A stretch of 64,000 nt of DNA, taken from Leptodontidium sp. MPI-SDFR-AT-0119 (lineage: Eukaryota; Ascomycota; Leotiomycetes; Helotiales; Leptodontidiaceae). The translations under genes and the position numbers were made by a program. Shown piece by piece: positions 45,301-56,465 of this stretch. The stretch covers positions 3,410,001 through 3,474,000 of the forward strand of contig JAHLEZ010000002.1 in NCBI GenBank assembly GCA_020726505.1, written 5' to 3'. The stretch's first letter is position 1, and each line of letters begins with the position of its first letter. Below the pieces are notes generated by a model. That model was not told the DNA's origin. It did not search any database and saw nothing but the letters and a program-made list of their open reading frames with translations.

Positions 45301-47746
45301 ACATGTTGTCTGTCATGGGATGGGGGCGGATACAAATCGATCGTACGAGATTTGATGGCGTCGGGGAGTTGAGGCGGGCCAAATTCGTCTCTGGTGAAGA
45401 AAGGCTACGAGTACTCAGGTGATTGACTTTCGCTCTCTTTTACTATGTCTACAAATGAAAGCTTGTTCAAAGTCTCTAAATCATTTCAGAACATTGACTC
45501 TAAGAAAGAGCCCAGGTTTTAAGTAGGCTTTAATTTTGATCTTCAGTGAATTGTATTATTCAATAACTCGCTTCACCGGACACGAATTTTGGCCGCCTTC
45601 GAGTGATCACCTGCGAGTAGCGTTCCAGATGCAAGCGTCCAATGTTTTTTGACTTTAGGCGTGCAATGCAGCGATGTCATAAGAGCTCTTCATCCATCCT
45701 CCTTCACAGGTAGAAATACAGGCAGGCACGCACACACGTGTCCGAGTCCAGGTTCAAAGTGCATGTTGTATATTGCTTTTGAACATTCATTCGGGCAAGC
45801 CGCAGTCAACTTTACACAGCGCATTTCTATCTGATATCACTCACGCTGTGATAAGACCCCAGGGCAGTGGCTTCTCCAGCCATGCACAACCAGAAGCACA
45901 AGCACATTGAGCCGCTCCATGCCTGTCTGCACATGCTGCAGGATGCGTCTCACCCCACAGGCTGGCACTTCTCCACGCTCTCTGGCCTCCATGACCAGAA
46001 TCCAGGGCAAGGGCACCTCTTTCCACCACCTGGGGACATTATCAGCCTTCATATCCAAGGGTCTAACATGCACCCACCTGGGCACCCCAGACTCGAAGAA
46101 GGAAATGCAAGCAGCCTCGATTGACCCTCTTATATAGAGATTACAAGATGCCACCCACATCATACCTCAACCACAATAATCGGTCACTCCCTAGATACTG
46201 CCAGTGCCTCTCACATGATGAAGCTTCTGGATGCTTTGCTTGGCCTTTTCGTCCCAACAGTTAAAGTCTTGTTTGGTTCTGCCTAGGTAAACTCTATCCA
46301 AGCTGTCCGTCTTTCTGTTTGCTTCAACCACCCTTCCCGCTCCTCTCCTGGCTCCCGAAAGTCTGGGGCTAATCGGGTCTACTGTCGGTCTTTCACACGC
46401 TACTGCGCGCAAGCCGTGTTACAGGACGGCGGTGACAGCAACAGGAAGGATCAGTTAGTTACCTTACCGACAGGACAAAGTAGGGGGTGGGGCATTATGA
46501 GGTGGAGGGAGAGAGAAGTCGAGGTAGATGTCGATCTGGGAGGCAGAGGTAAGGTAGAAAGGTGAAGAGGATCCCTGGGTTCTGAGTTCCTGGTCTTTCT
46601 CATGATCATCCATTGGTTAGACCCTTTCCACAGCAGTCTCGAGTCACAATCACAAGCACACTCACATCCATCCTCAACCCAAAGCAGCACTAGCAGCAAC
46701 TCGGACGATCACCATACCATGTTGTGGAGTTTTGACGTTGACAGCAGTCTGTGCGAGCTCAGCGGTGAGTGGGTGCAGAATTCGTCTGTGCCCACCTTGC
46801 TGCTGATTGCTTGGGATGGGGTGGGATATCTCCAACAGGGATACCCACTCTTACAACCTAGACAATCATCTCCCTCACTCTGTTTGGACGTCGACTTGAC
46901 TTCTTCGGTCTTCATCCAACTACAACCATCCAGAAACGGCAGTGCGAGAGTCAAAACTCGTGGAGACCGTCTATAAACCATGCATGCAAGAGAAGAGGTC
47001 CATGCTGCTGTCCTGCTACGGGAAATCATTTCCTTACTCATCAACGTTCATACTCATACTCACACTCGCATTCGCACACTGCTTTGATATCTATCCAAGA
47101 GTGGGTTGAGGGTCAACAATCGGCCGAGCAGCTAGAGTCACCTTGAGGATCTCTCATCCTCCTTCCTTCACGGTACCTCGCATACTGTGCTTGTCATTGC
47201 ATCTCCTTCCAATCTCTTGCCTTGACTGGGGATTTCGTCCCACGCATGCTCGGCTTCCTACACCAGAAGGATACATGCATGCATGTAATGCTCTCCCAAC
47301 GTTTTCTTTTCGTCCCGAAACAGACAGACACATGCCTTTCCCCTTACCAATCAATCAGCTCTACAAAGAAGGACGGCCAATCATCTGAATTCAATCAAAT
47401 GTCAAGATTTCTTGATATCTGACAAATGGAATCTTATCCGAGGGCTGAACAAGCGCTGCAGGTATCCGTGGCTGCACATGTCCAATCTCCTAGCACTTAT
47501 TTCCTCAAGTCGCGTTTGTTACTTCTTCTGGTTGTACTTTCCTGCACGCGGATCTATTTTAATTTTGTGTTCATTCATTTATCGGTCACATTGAATTGTC
47601 ATTTGAAGTGCGTTTGTTTCTAACTTTATATTCGTTCCGAGGAGCTCTTTCAGGTCATGTATGCAATCCTACTCTCATTACTTTAAACAAACGCTCCTCG
47701 TCTCCCAAATTCAACACCAAAAATCCTCCTACTTACAGATTCTTCT
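42303..47746. other. 5.4-kb stretch without a supported gene
   Basis: Long open frames exist at 42514-43758 (minus), 42491-42943 (plus) and 45837-46163 (minus), but they lie in strand-biased C/T- or G/A-rich DNA where stops are rare, and they match no family I know. 43920-44040 is strongly pyrimidine-rich with a (ttcg)n run. 45380-45620 is a dispersed-repeat copy. The left part is the 5' region of the 1334-aa gene. A long noncoding transcript or a rapidly evolving gene cannot be excluded. Confidence 0.45.
45380..45620 (+). repeat. Degenerate dispersed repeat, copy C
   Basis: Aligns with 63460-63710: cgtctctggtgaag against cgtctccggtgaag, tctctaaatcatttca in both, ttgact..aag.aagagcc in both, and ctttaattttgatctt against ccttaattttgatctt, followed by gtgaattgt in both. 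Divergence is moderate, mostly transitions. Confidence 0.75.
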
Positions 47747-48889
47747 CTAAATCTGCCGCTCAATCACAGCCGTCAAGGACATCTCCATCCCTCTCGCCGT
47801 ATCCTTTGGCGAATTCAGATGTAGGGAGATTTTTTCCATCCTCCACTGCGAATACAGCCCCTGTGTCTTCCCTTCTATATACTTCCAATGAAGGGGTCTC
47901 GATGCAGGATACTGCGGATTGTCGATACTAGTCCTCGAGAAGGCATTGGCTAGGTGGTCAACGGCTTTGAATTTTCCACTGAGATCCACTTGCGTGAGTG
48001 AATTAGCGAGTGCATTCATCAAGGGGTCGGCGGCGAGGGTTGCGTTTGCGGCATCTATTATCTCTAATGTCAGCTTCTTTCGAATTTCCTCTCTTCATCC
48101 GACGTTTCTCAAACATCACATTCCACACAGGAAGTGGAATTCAAGTAAGCAAAGGAAGGGAACTCACCACCATCTCTCTCATACGGATCCGGATCACTCA
48201 AGAGCACATCCAAAAACTCCTTATTCCACCCCCACCTAAAATCCGAACCCTCCGCCAAAACCCTCCCATCTCTACACCCTCTCACGTAAGCCAACTCCTC
48301 ACTCGGCGACAACGATCCCGGCTCACAGACCTCCCAGTCCCTAAGAGCCCTCAACCTCGCCTGTCTATCCAGCAAACAGTTCTGGCAGAACCGCGGATGG
48401 AGGACATTGACGTTAGGGTTAAGTGGGTCGGAAGAGAGATCCTGGACTCGGAGACCGGCTGGGAAGTCACCGGACGCGGCGGGCTGGAGACCTGGGTAGA
48501 TGCCAGGGATCCAGGGGTGTTTGCATCCCCAGTGGATCCAGGGTTTGTATTGTACGGGGGCGGCGCCGAGGGTGCATGATGGGCAGAGAGCTGTGAATTT
48601 ATTAGTACTGTACATTGTCCAAGAGAAGAACTTTCTCGATTTGTGCTCCCGAGAGTCAAGGATTTCGAATCCAAGACCAAGGATGCAAGAAAGGGAAACT
48701 TTGTCTGTTAGTAGTGATAGGGTGAGGAAGAAACTTACGCACTAAAATATACCGCGTGTCAGGCGAATTCCCTGGCACCGTCTGGCATGGGGCAGGACGA
48801 TCCGCAAAGTCCCCGATCCATTCGTGGTGGCAGTTCAGGTAGAGGTAGAGTGTATCATCCGGATTTGGTCTATCGCGTTGATCTGCCAT
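47747..48889 (-). CDS. Hypothetical protein with CxxC motifs
   Basis: A 293-aa protein from exons 48889-48739, 48590-48168 and 48054-47747; phases close over 882 nt, with introns of 148 and 113 bp. The start is MADQRDRPNPDDTLYLYLNC. Cysteines cluster as potential metal ligands: YLNCHHEW, VPLCPSCTLG (across intron 1), HWGCKHPW and RFCQNCLLDRQARLRAL. The CPSC and CQNC pairs suggest a small zinc-binding module. The C-terminal exon (DAANATLAADPLMNALANSL...) is not recognised. I do not know the family. The next gene on the left-hand strand series (49569-50315) has a similar 'Cys-rich front, helical back' layout but no clear sequence match. Confidence 0.7.
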
Positions 48890-49568
48890 ATTTCCCTTCT
48901 TTCTGTGTATGAAATATGGATTCTGCAAAGTCTCCTTGTAGGGTTTTACTTGTTTGGTGCTAATGAGGCTTGGGACAATGTGTTGTGACGGGACAAAGAA
49001 GATTATTGAAGTTAGACCTAGATCTGGGTCTAGAAAATACTATGGCTCGGAAGGTTTTTATAATCGGAATAATTAGATTGTTCCTCTGAATGGATGTGCG
49101 TGATTTGATCGTTGCTTTGTCTGTTCCTCAGTTCTTGTTTATTTCTTTGTTGAAGGCGCAAGCGAGGGATGTTGATTTTCGCTAAGCGAGAGGGCATTTC
49201 AAGATTTAGTCAACCTGCATGTACTTCCCACTACTGTTTACTACTCAATACGTGCAGAGATTTCATGCAAAGCGTAGAAGATTCAACTTATATATCCCAG
49301 CTCGAGGTGAGTATCTTGAGCCATTGGTAAATGACTTGTCTTGCTATAATTCGGCTTCCGTGGAATTTACTCAATGTCAACAAAACTTCGTCACATGATT
49401 GGTATGGCTATCCATTGCAACCATAGTGACAATTGCATGCATTGATGATCTATCTTACACATTCCCCCGTCTCTGTCATAATTCTCATTTCAATTTCATT
49501 CGCTAACAAAGTCAGCACCCCTCGCAAAAACAAACAAACCCCATCTCAAAAACAAAAGCAAAATTCCC
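48890..49568. other. Intergenic, no gene seen
   Basis: About 680 bp between two minus-strand genes, AT-rich in the middle. Nothing identifiable. Confidence 0.5.
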
Positions 49569-50315
49569 CTAATACTCTCTCCTACTAATCCTCCGCTTCT
49601 CAACCCTAACCTGAATGCCCACCCCATCCAATCTACCCTTCTCCCTCAAATCCCTCAAATCAAACAACCGCATCAACTCGAACGTCAACTCGTCATACTC
49701 CAAGCTCACCCCCTCAAGCTCCATCGCCAACTCATCCGTCTCATCCACCTTCCCCAAATCCAGCTTCTCAATCAACCTCGCCATATCCCTAGCCAGTCCC
49801 CCGCCCTGCTTACTTCCATTAACCTCGCTCCAATCCAACGGCATGCTAAGTACTTCGATACGTCCGTCTCGAACGCCTTTTGAGTAGGCTTTCAGGCGGT
49901 CTTTGAGTTCGGTGGAGATCGGAGAGGAGGAGATGGCGGAGCAGCGTGCTTTGGTTGTGTATTTTAGACGCTGCGATTCGGCCCAGGTGCACATTTTGCA
50001 GTGCAGGGGGTGGATGATCCAGAGTGTTGATTGGGTGTTGGTGGTGGCGGCATGCGTGGCGGGACGTTCCCATATCTGGAGCTCGATGTTGGGGAAGGTC
50101 TCGGGCTTGACTTTGCAGAGACAGCCTGCGTGGCGGTAGGTGTAGAAATCGGCGAGGGGGAAATTGTGTGCGGTTGCTGTGGAGGAATTGGTGGTGTTAG
50201 TGTTTGAGATTGAAGAGGTGGGGAAGAGGGATGGGCTAATTGCATGGGATGAAGAGCTTGTGAATGTCTCTTCATCAATGACCATCTCGTCGTCACGATG
50301 AGGAATGCTATCCAT
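49569..50315 (-). CDS. Hypothetical protein, 248 aa
   Basis: Intronless ORF starting MDSIPHRDDEMVIDEETFTS. The first 50 residues are Ser/Thr-rich and likely disordered. A middle part with spaced Cys/His follows (HAGCLCKVKPETFPNIELQI, WIIHPLHCKMCTWAESQRLK). The C-terminal half is charged and probably helical (LARDMARLIEKLDLGKVDET, LTFELMRLFDLRDLREKGRL). The HPLHCKMC segment could bind a metal. No family is recognised. Ser/Thr-rich starts and CxMC-like motifs are frequent in uncharacterised Helotiales proteins as far as I recall. The ORF has normal codon use by eye and a plausible ATG, so it is more likely real than chance. Confidence 0.65.
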   Translation of the reverse strand: MDSIPHRDDEMVIDEETFTSSSSHAISPSLFPTSSISNTNTTNSSTATAHNFPLADFYTYRHAGCLCKVKPETFPNIELQIWERPATHAATTNTQSTLWIIHPLHCKMCTWAESQRLKYTTKARCSAISSSPISTELKDRLKAYSKGVRDGRIEVLSMPLDWSEVNGSKQGGGLARDMARLIEKLDLGKVDETDELAMELEGVSLEYDELTFELMRLFDLRDLREKGRLDGVGIQVRVEKRRISRREY

Positions 50316-52621
50316 GGTTGCTTGTGGCTTGTGGCGTTACTTCGCTGTTGTTTTTTGTGCATTGATTGGACGACTCAATTTTTCTGCGGTGCTATCTGTC
50401 GCGGCTCTAGCCGTTCCGTTTTGGTGTTAGAGTTGGGAGTTTGCGGTGGAGGAGAGAAAGGACAGGCAGTTGTTTATCAATAAATATTATGACTCGATGT
50501 GCGATAAGCGAGATGCTAGCGCGTGTTGATTCAGGCAAGCCTAACCGAATTGAATCGAATCCTAGGCTCCGATTCCCCTCATCTGTTTCAAATGGTGAAC
50601 TAGTGGTGTTGAGTGGAAGATCAATTTGGTGATGCCTGAGTGGGATGTCAACAACATCGCTAAAGTTAAGCGAGGACGCCCGGCCTCCACCTTACCCAAA
50701 TGTTGAAAATTTGAATCTGAACTCGAATTCAGCTGAAAGTTGAAATGCTGATATTAATATTGCTCTGTACTTAGCAGGGGTGAGCATTTCGAAGTTTGTT
50801 TACTGGAGGGAGCATCTCGCTTAATATATTGTGGGGCAACACGGATCCAACCACAACCTAGATCTGATGATTCGTTCTCACATCATGTTGTGATTAAGCG
50901 AAGACTATCAGACTAAAACATTTTGGGGCTTATTTGCGGGGAGTAGAGAACATGAAGAAGGAATAGATAGTCGCTATCTAAAGAGCCTGCTTTTGACTAA
51001 GACAAGGTGAAGGGAGCGACAGCCGTTGTCAAGAGACCAGTATTGTCGCGGCAATTGAACTCACGCTTTATCGTATCTATAAAGATCCGTGATATAAGCG
51101 GCTGAGGTAGTTGGGGACAAAATAGAGCACGTAGGAGTGTATTCGGTGGATCAGGAGGCATAGGGGATTTTTGGAATGGGACAAAATGTCAGAAGGTTGA
51201 TATCATATTGGATATATTAAAAAAACGAAGTATTTACAAAAACTCCTGCCCATCGCAATTCAGACGGGCTGATGAGATTGTAGATAAACTTGCATAATGA
51301 AGCAAACGTTATTGAAGACGTGACCTTGTCTGATGGCTTCAATGTTATCTGGTGAGTTTTTCATGTGAGTCACGAACATAAGCACAAGCTGACGAGTACA
51401 GTGGCCTCTGCACACTATGCTTTACTCACTGGCTTAGAGAGTAGACGTGTCAACAGTGTTGGAAAAGGGTTGGAGTTGAGAGAACATGGAAAATGGACAG
51501 TGATCGCCTATTGGAGAGCTATGCAAAGGCTAGGTTGATGTTCTGCATACTCTTAAAGTGTTCAAAGGGAGATGAATGGATACAGACTGAATAATGAACG
51601 ACCGAATAAGATGAAATGAAGACGAGGGTTCAGTGGGATGGTAGTTATCCTCAAGCAAGATTGGAGATGGAGGCTTTGCATACACAAGATAGATAGACTG
51701 GAGCCCAGCTTTCCAACGAGGCAGATGTATGAGCTTTATTACAGCGAAAATTCAATGCAAATACTTTTCCAAGTGCATCCTACACCCCGAACGTAAACTA
51801 AACGTGATTCCCAGCTTCTGATAGTGTGTGTAATTGCAATAAGTCCAGATCTGACAAGTTATTTTGGGGACTTTACACCAAGATGGGGTCAAACGATGTC
51901 CAAAGCCCACAATTAATGTTACAGAAAGCGTGTACACAAACAAAGCAAACAACAAACTGGCTGGGGATTGATATGTTCATTGAGGTGCGTGCCTATAACC
52001 AAAAATAGCTAATCTAAAACAGGGGGTATCTTGAAGCAAGTAAGCAAGCAAATGGCAACTTCTGCAAACGCAAACGCCAGCAATATCGCATACAACTTCC
52101 AGCTAGCTCCAACTCCAGCTTCAAACTGACGGACTGGATGATTCTTCCATCTGGGCTGCTGCATGCCATGCTCCTCCCAATGCAATGCTGTGCTGTGATC
52201 TCGTGAAAATGGTGAAAATGGTGTCGTGGAGTACGTGTCATGAATCGGTATTCGTAAACGGGACGTGATTGTTGCATATGGACTCGTGAAGGGGGCGTTA
52301 AAACATGGTGATTGCAGATAATCGTGACTTTGAATTGGGAATAGGAAGGTGGTGTGGTGTAGTTTGGTGAGAATCAATGTTCTCGGGGGTATTAGGTGTA
52401 GGATGGCCGGGGTGAGGGCTGATATGTTGAGGAAAATAGCCCGTGGAGGTGATGTTGAATAACCCGGGCTGGCTTTATAAGCCATGTTCGACTCTCTTGT
52501 CTGACTCCAATATTGGTGACATAAGTTAAAGAATACCCCTGGGGGCGTGAGAAGAGACGTCTCGTGAAGCTTGGCATTCGTAGGTGGCTCAAAAGAGAAG
52601 GTGATTCTCAACGGTGAGCAT
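50316..52621. other. 2.3-kb stretch without a firm gene
   Basis: 50640-51700 shows no gene. A 200-codon minus-strand frame (52611-52009, MRITFSFEPPTNAK...) ends in a hydrophobic helix (LYAILLAFAFAEVAICLL), but it begins only about 10 bp after the stop of the neighbouring membrane-protein gene, so it may be that gene's 3' UTR. I leave it unannotated as a gene. Confidence 0.4.
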
Positions 52622-53332
52622 TCATCCTGGACTGGTCATATTCCTCTCGATTGAAGCATGCCTTTTGTGCATAAGAGGCGAGTTCTGTAATTCCGCAACA
52701 ACTCCCATCCATCCTTGCTTTTGAGGGCTTCCAACATGATCGTTGTGACCCATGGCTTGCGTTGTGAGTCTTCGTAGCGGGGGCTTCCTGGTGATCCCCT
52801 CGGTCAGTGCATGTGGTAATCCAGGCCGCACTGTCGTCTTCGGTGTGACATGTTTCTCTGGATCTCTTGTATGTGTCTGTTCCGAGGTCCCCTTTGCAGC
52901 CACCAAGCCCATATACACGACCAAGAATCGCATCCGCAAGAGGTCGAGTCTCCTCACTTTCTCCTCCAACCTCTTTCTCTTCGTCGCCCACAGCAATCGC
53001 GTGCTCGACCGTAACCTGGTTCCACCTTCATCGATCAATAGCCCATTCAAATCCTCCCTCAAATCATCGCCACTCTTCTGTATCTCCCTCAACAACTTCC
53101 CCATCCTCAGCTTGTCCTCTAGCCGCTGCACCTTGGCGACATCGCGATCGTATGACTCGTTCTCCTGGATAGAGAAGTCGACGGCGTCTATGAAAGTCGT
53201 GATCTCATTAGGAGCAGCGAGATACGCGGTGGTATATGTAGTCGCGACTTGCACGACGACGAAGATGCTCACCAGACAAGCGGTCAAGAGGAGCAGGATG
53301 GTTAAGAGAGGCAGATCAGCGGTGTCTGCCAT
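52622..53332 (-). CDS. Small N-terminally anchored membrane protein
   Basis: Intronless 236-aa ORF. Residues about 8-32 form one strong transmembrane helix (LLTILLLLTACLVSIFVVVQ) near the N-terminus. Next comes an acidic linker and then a long charged helical region (DRDVAKVQRLEDKLRMGKLL, LLWATKRKRLEEKVRRLDLL) that probably forms a coiled coil. RMRFLVVYMGLVAAKG may be a second membrane-proximal helix. The last 80 residues are basic and low-complexity. I do not recognise the family beyond recalling similar uncharacterised leotiomycete proteins. It is head-to-head with BUD32, about 590 bp apart. Confidence 0.7.
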   Translation of the reverse strand: MADTADLPLLTILLLLTACLVSIFVVVQVATTYTTAYLAAPNEITTFIDAVDFSIQENESYDRDVAKVQRLEDKLRMGKLLREIQKSGDDLREDLNGLLIDEGGTRLRSSTRLLWATKRKRLEEKVRRLDLLRMRFLVVYMGLVAAKGTSEQTHTRDPEKHVTPKTTVRPGLPHALTEGITRKPPLRRLTTQAMGHNDHVGSPQKQGWMGVVAELQNSPLMHKRHASIERNMTSPG

Positions 53333-53926
53333 CGGAGAAGAGAATAAGTAGGGTGGGAAGTGGATAGTTGACGCTATCTGGGCATGCTGTCAAGAAGGTT
53401 CGGAGAGACGGGCGGCGAGAGAGAGAGAGGAGAGGCAAGATGACTTCATGGACTGTAATTCATGTACGAGTACGCTGGAGGCGGTGCGGCGGTACAACAT
53501 TTGGTGGTCGGTGTGGGTGTACAAAGCAGCCAATTGAGGTCTGCTGGATCCTTGCACCTGCAGGAGAGTCACATGTGGCCAGCAAAAGCGCGTGGCGGGA
53601 ATCATTTTGGCTAATATTGAGGCCATTCGCAGTATGATTGCAGGAAAGAATGTGGGAACATTAAGAAAAGGTACTAACAAGTTTGTCGATGGACTGTTGA
53701 TATGATAGGAGAATTGGGTGGAAGGCTGGCATGAGGTTATGTGCTCTGACATGTCAAGTTGCGCACCCCTCCAAAAGGCAAACAGAGCAAACACGGGAAC
53801 CCCTCCAAATTAATTTGGGTGAGTTGAGGGTCCAGGTCCAACCTCAAGAGTTGAGTTCAACATCAGCAACATTCTGCAGACGGAACAACACTGCAGGATT
53901 CGTCTTACATCCACCGATTCAGCAAG
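53333..53926. promoter_or_regulatory. Divergent promoter region upstream of BUD32
   Basis: 594 bp between head-to-head starts, containing both promoters by position. A short (ga)n run lies near 53420-53435. No factor site is claimed. Confidence 0.45.
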
Positions 53927-54742
53927 ATGGAAGTCCAAACAATACCACCAGTAGACCCTGCTCCCATCTCCGACCGACCCTCACTGCCCGCAACCTTCCT
54001 CTACCCCTCCTCGACCCCTCCACAACTCATAACACAAGGCGCAGAAGCCCTTCTCTTCCGAAGCACCTACCTCCTCCCAGAAATACCATGCGCACTCAAA
54101 TACCGACCTTCAAAACCATACCGACATCCCATCCTCGACCAACGGTTAACGAAGCACCGAATCCTGTCTGAAGCCCGAGTACTGGTCAAATGCAGGAAGG
54201 AGGGTGTGCCTGTTCCAGCTGTGTATGCGCTCGATGAGTTGAATGGATGGCTGATGATAGAGTGGATTGAGGGAGAGGTGGTCAGGGTGCGACTTAACGA
54301 ATGGTTGAAGAGGAGGAAGGATGCGGGTATACAAGAGGGTGTTGACGATAATGAGTTGGTGGGCTTGATGAGGAGAGTGGGAGATGCGGTGGGTAAATTG
54401 CACGCCGTAGGTGTTGTACATGGAGATTTGACCACGAGCAACTTGATGTTGAGGCCCTGGAGTAAAGAAGTCATGAATGGAATTGCGCCAGAAGACAAGG
54501 TGCTGGACGGAGAGATTGTGCTCATTGATTTTGGGCTGGCAAGCCAGAATTCACAGGACGAAGACCGGGCTGTGGATTTATATGTGCTGGAGAGAGCGTT
54601 TGGAAGTACACACCCGAGGGCCGAGAGCCTGTTCAAGGAAGTTCTAAGTGCATACAGGGAGAGCTTCAAGGGAGGGAATGTCGTCCTCAAGAAGTTGGAG
54701 GACGTTAGGATGAGAGGGAGGAAGAGGAGTATGCTAGGTTAA
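53927..54742 (+). CDS. BUD32: BUD32/PRPK kinase of the KEOPS (EKC) complex
   Basis: Atypical small kinase/ATPase of the KEOPS complex, which makes N6-threonylcarbamoyladenosine on tRNAs reading ANN codons and has roles in telomere maintenance. Intronless, 271 aa (yeast 261). Family motifs in order: QGAEALLFRSTYL (nucleotide loop), ALKYRPSKPYRHPILDQRLT with the conserved Lys and YRHP-LD motif, SEARVLVKC, the catalytic loop VVHGDLTTSNLMLR, the metal-binding VLIDFGLASQ, and the invariant C-terminal RMRGRKRSMLG needed for activity in yeast. Start ATG at 53927 (MEVQTIPPVDP). The neighbouring genes are unrelated in function. Confidence 0.97.
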   Translation: MEVQTIPPVDPAPISDRPSLPATFLYPSSTPPQLITQGAEALLFRSTYLLPEIPCALKYRPSKPYRHPILDQRLTKHRILSEARVLVKCRKEGVPVPAVYALDELNGWLMIEWIEGEVVRVRLNEWLKRRKDAGIQEGVDDNELVGLMRRVGDAVGKLHAVGVVHGDLTTSNLMLRPWSKEVMNGIAPEDKVLDGEIVLIDFGLASQNSQDEDRAVDLYVLERAFGSTHPRAESLFKEVLSAYRESFKGGNVVLKKLEDVRMRGRKRSMLG

Positions 54743-54924
54743 TTGTTTCATTGGGATTGCTAAACCACTGCTCTATAGCAAGGATAAACCATGGTCATGG
54801 ACCAAAGGACCCCCATAATCTAGTCAATATGCACGTATGCCACCCATCATAAACTAGACCTCAACGCCAAACCCCCAGCGCTACCTTCCCATATGCAAAC
54901 ATCTCCATGAATTCACAACTAGCA

Positions 54925-55939
54925 TCATTCGTTCAACTCTGCAACAGCAAAATACCCCTTGTTCTCAATAACGCCTCGGTCTCGGACAACAGCCGTATAT
55001 TTGACCACCCATTCTGGGTTTAGATCTCCTCTCATTCCATTTATACCTCTCTTGGACTCGGACAGTACACCAGCTCCTCTAATTCCTTGGCCTAACAGCT
55101 CTCTCAAAGTTCCGCTAGGCAATATATCCGTGCAATCATTATGCGTGAGAAGTTCGATTTTCTCCAGCTTGGCCAGCTTCAAAAGTGGTGGGGGAACGTT
55201 GCAGCAATCCTTGATGTTGACCTGGTCCACCTGTGGGCGTACCTTTACTCGCGCAAGTAATCTGGACAATTTCTCGCTGCCAAATTCCGAAAGGCCTAAC
55301 CTTTTGACAATTCCCTGGTTGTAGAGTTCCTCGAGTGCTGGCCATGATGCTATCTCTTCTTCATCGTTCCCTTGTGCCGAGTTCTTTTTGTCGGCCTCCC
55401 ATTCGCAATCTCCGTCGAATGACATCCCAGGGAATGACACAATGAGTAGATCAATATAATCCACTCCCAGTTCCTTCAAGACCAGGTTGATTGCATCCTT
55501 GGTATGTTGTGTCCTGTCCTTCACATGTGCGCCGTGCAAGTAGAACAACTTGACAGTGATATCATATTGACTTCTCTCTTCACAAAGGCCAGAGAGAGAC
55601 CAGTCAATGGTTGGAACATAGTAGTCAGAGCCATCTCTTGTAGTCCAGATAGAGGACTGGGGTCTGCGGGTGGGAAGATCTTCATCGGAGCTGCTTCGCG
55701 GACTGCCACTACCATTCGTTGCGGATAAGGGAGGAGAGTAGTCTTGCTGGGCAGCAAGGAAGTTGCTTCGGAGGGAATTTGTCAGCTCGAGGTTCGATCG
55801 GTCTGCGCCAGGCTTTCGTATAATCGAGGGGCCTCCGGTCATAATATTGCTGATTGGCTCACGGTGGTTAGCAGGAGGTTGATATCTTCAAGCAGCGAAT
55901 TGGACCAACATACGAGGTGGAGAGGATTAGTCGCGTCAT
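54925..55939 (-). CDS. Glutamate-cysteine ligase regulatory subunit (aldo/keto reductase fold)
   Basis: Modifier subunit of glutamate-cysteine ligase (GCLM type), which controls the rate-limiting step of glutathione synthesis in the cytosol. Exon 1 (55939-55914, MTRLILST) joins exon 2 (55849-54925) over a 64-bp intron, giving 316 aa with SNIMTGGPSIIRKPGADRSN at the junction, as in fungal family members. The aldo/keto-reductase-like barrel is visible as YDITVKLFYLHG, LVLKELGVDYIDLLIVSFPG, LEELYNQGIVKRLGLSEFGS and VRPQVDQVNIKDCC. The usual reductase catalytic tetrad is not evident, as expected for a non-catalytic subunit. The ORF start at 55842 lies inside the protein; the true start needs the first exon. 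Confidence 0.92.
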
Positions 55940-56465
55940 GATGCGGTTTTTGTTCGAAGCAAGGCTGACAGCCAGAAAGAGAGTGGTGAAGACTTGGGGA
56001 CTCCGAAAGCCGTAGAAGGATTGTGAGGGGAGACGTCGGTCGGGAGGAGTATTGTAATCAGAGACTTGGGTTGGGTGGTGGGGGTATATTTGCAAAGCGG
56101 GATGCAACTGACGTCTTATCTATGGATAATGTGCAGGGAGAGTACAGTTGGTGGAAACAAGTCTAAAAAGCCGGGAAAGTGAATATAGACAAGAAAAGTG
56201 ATAATTTACACAGAAAAAGGGAAGATTGTTCGAGTCGAGAGGCAAATACAAAATTACATTAGATCATTAGTAAGTAAGGCGAGGTTATCGCGGAAACAAC
56301 CCCTCGCCTTAAAATTCGAGTCTCCTAGTCTCGTCACCCCTGCACAGATGCCAAGCCACCTGGAAGCAAGCAAGCAGCCAAGCATGCGTGGGGATTACCA
56401 TCCTCACACATAACCCTCTGTCATACACAACTTTTGTTTGCAGAGGCACATCTCCATCTGCAAAG
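55940..56465. promoter_or_regulatory. Divergent promoter region (GCL modifier / APS1)
   Basis: 526 bp between two divergent starts. No other feature seen. Confidence 0.45.

Noticed and set aside
45837..46163. 108-codon minus-strand frame in the gene-free stretch
   Set aside because: It has no family, signal peptide or intron support, and the plus strand is open over the same bases, which points to composition bias.
50540..50600. tRNA-like T-arm text (gaattgaatcgaatccta)
   Set aside because: No acceptor stem, D-arm or anticodon arm can be folded around it. No tRNA or 5S rRNA gene was found in the window.
52009..52611. 200-codon minus-strand frame with a C-terminal hydrophobic helix
   Set aside because: It starts about 10 bp after the stop of the upstream gene on the same strand, has no recognised family and is probably 3' UTR. 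It was kept only as a note.
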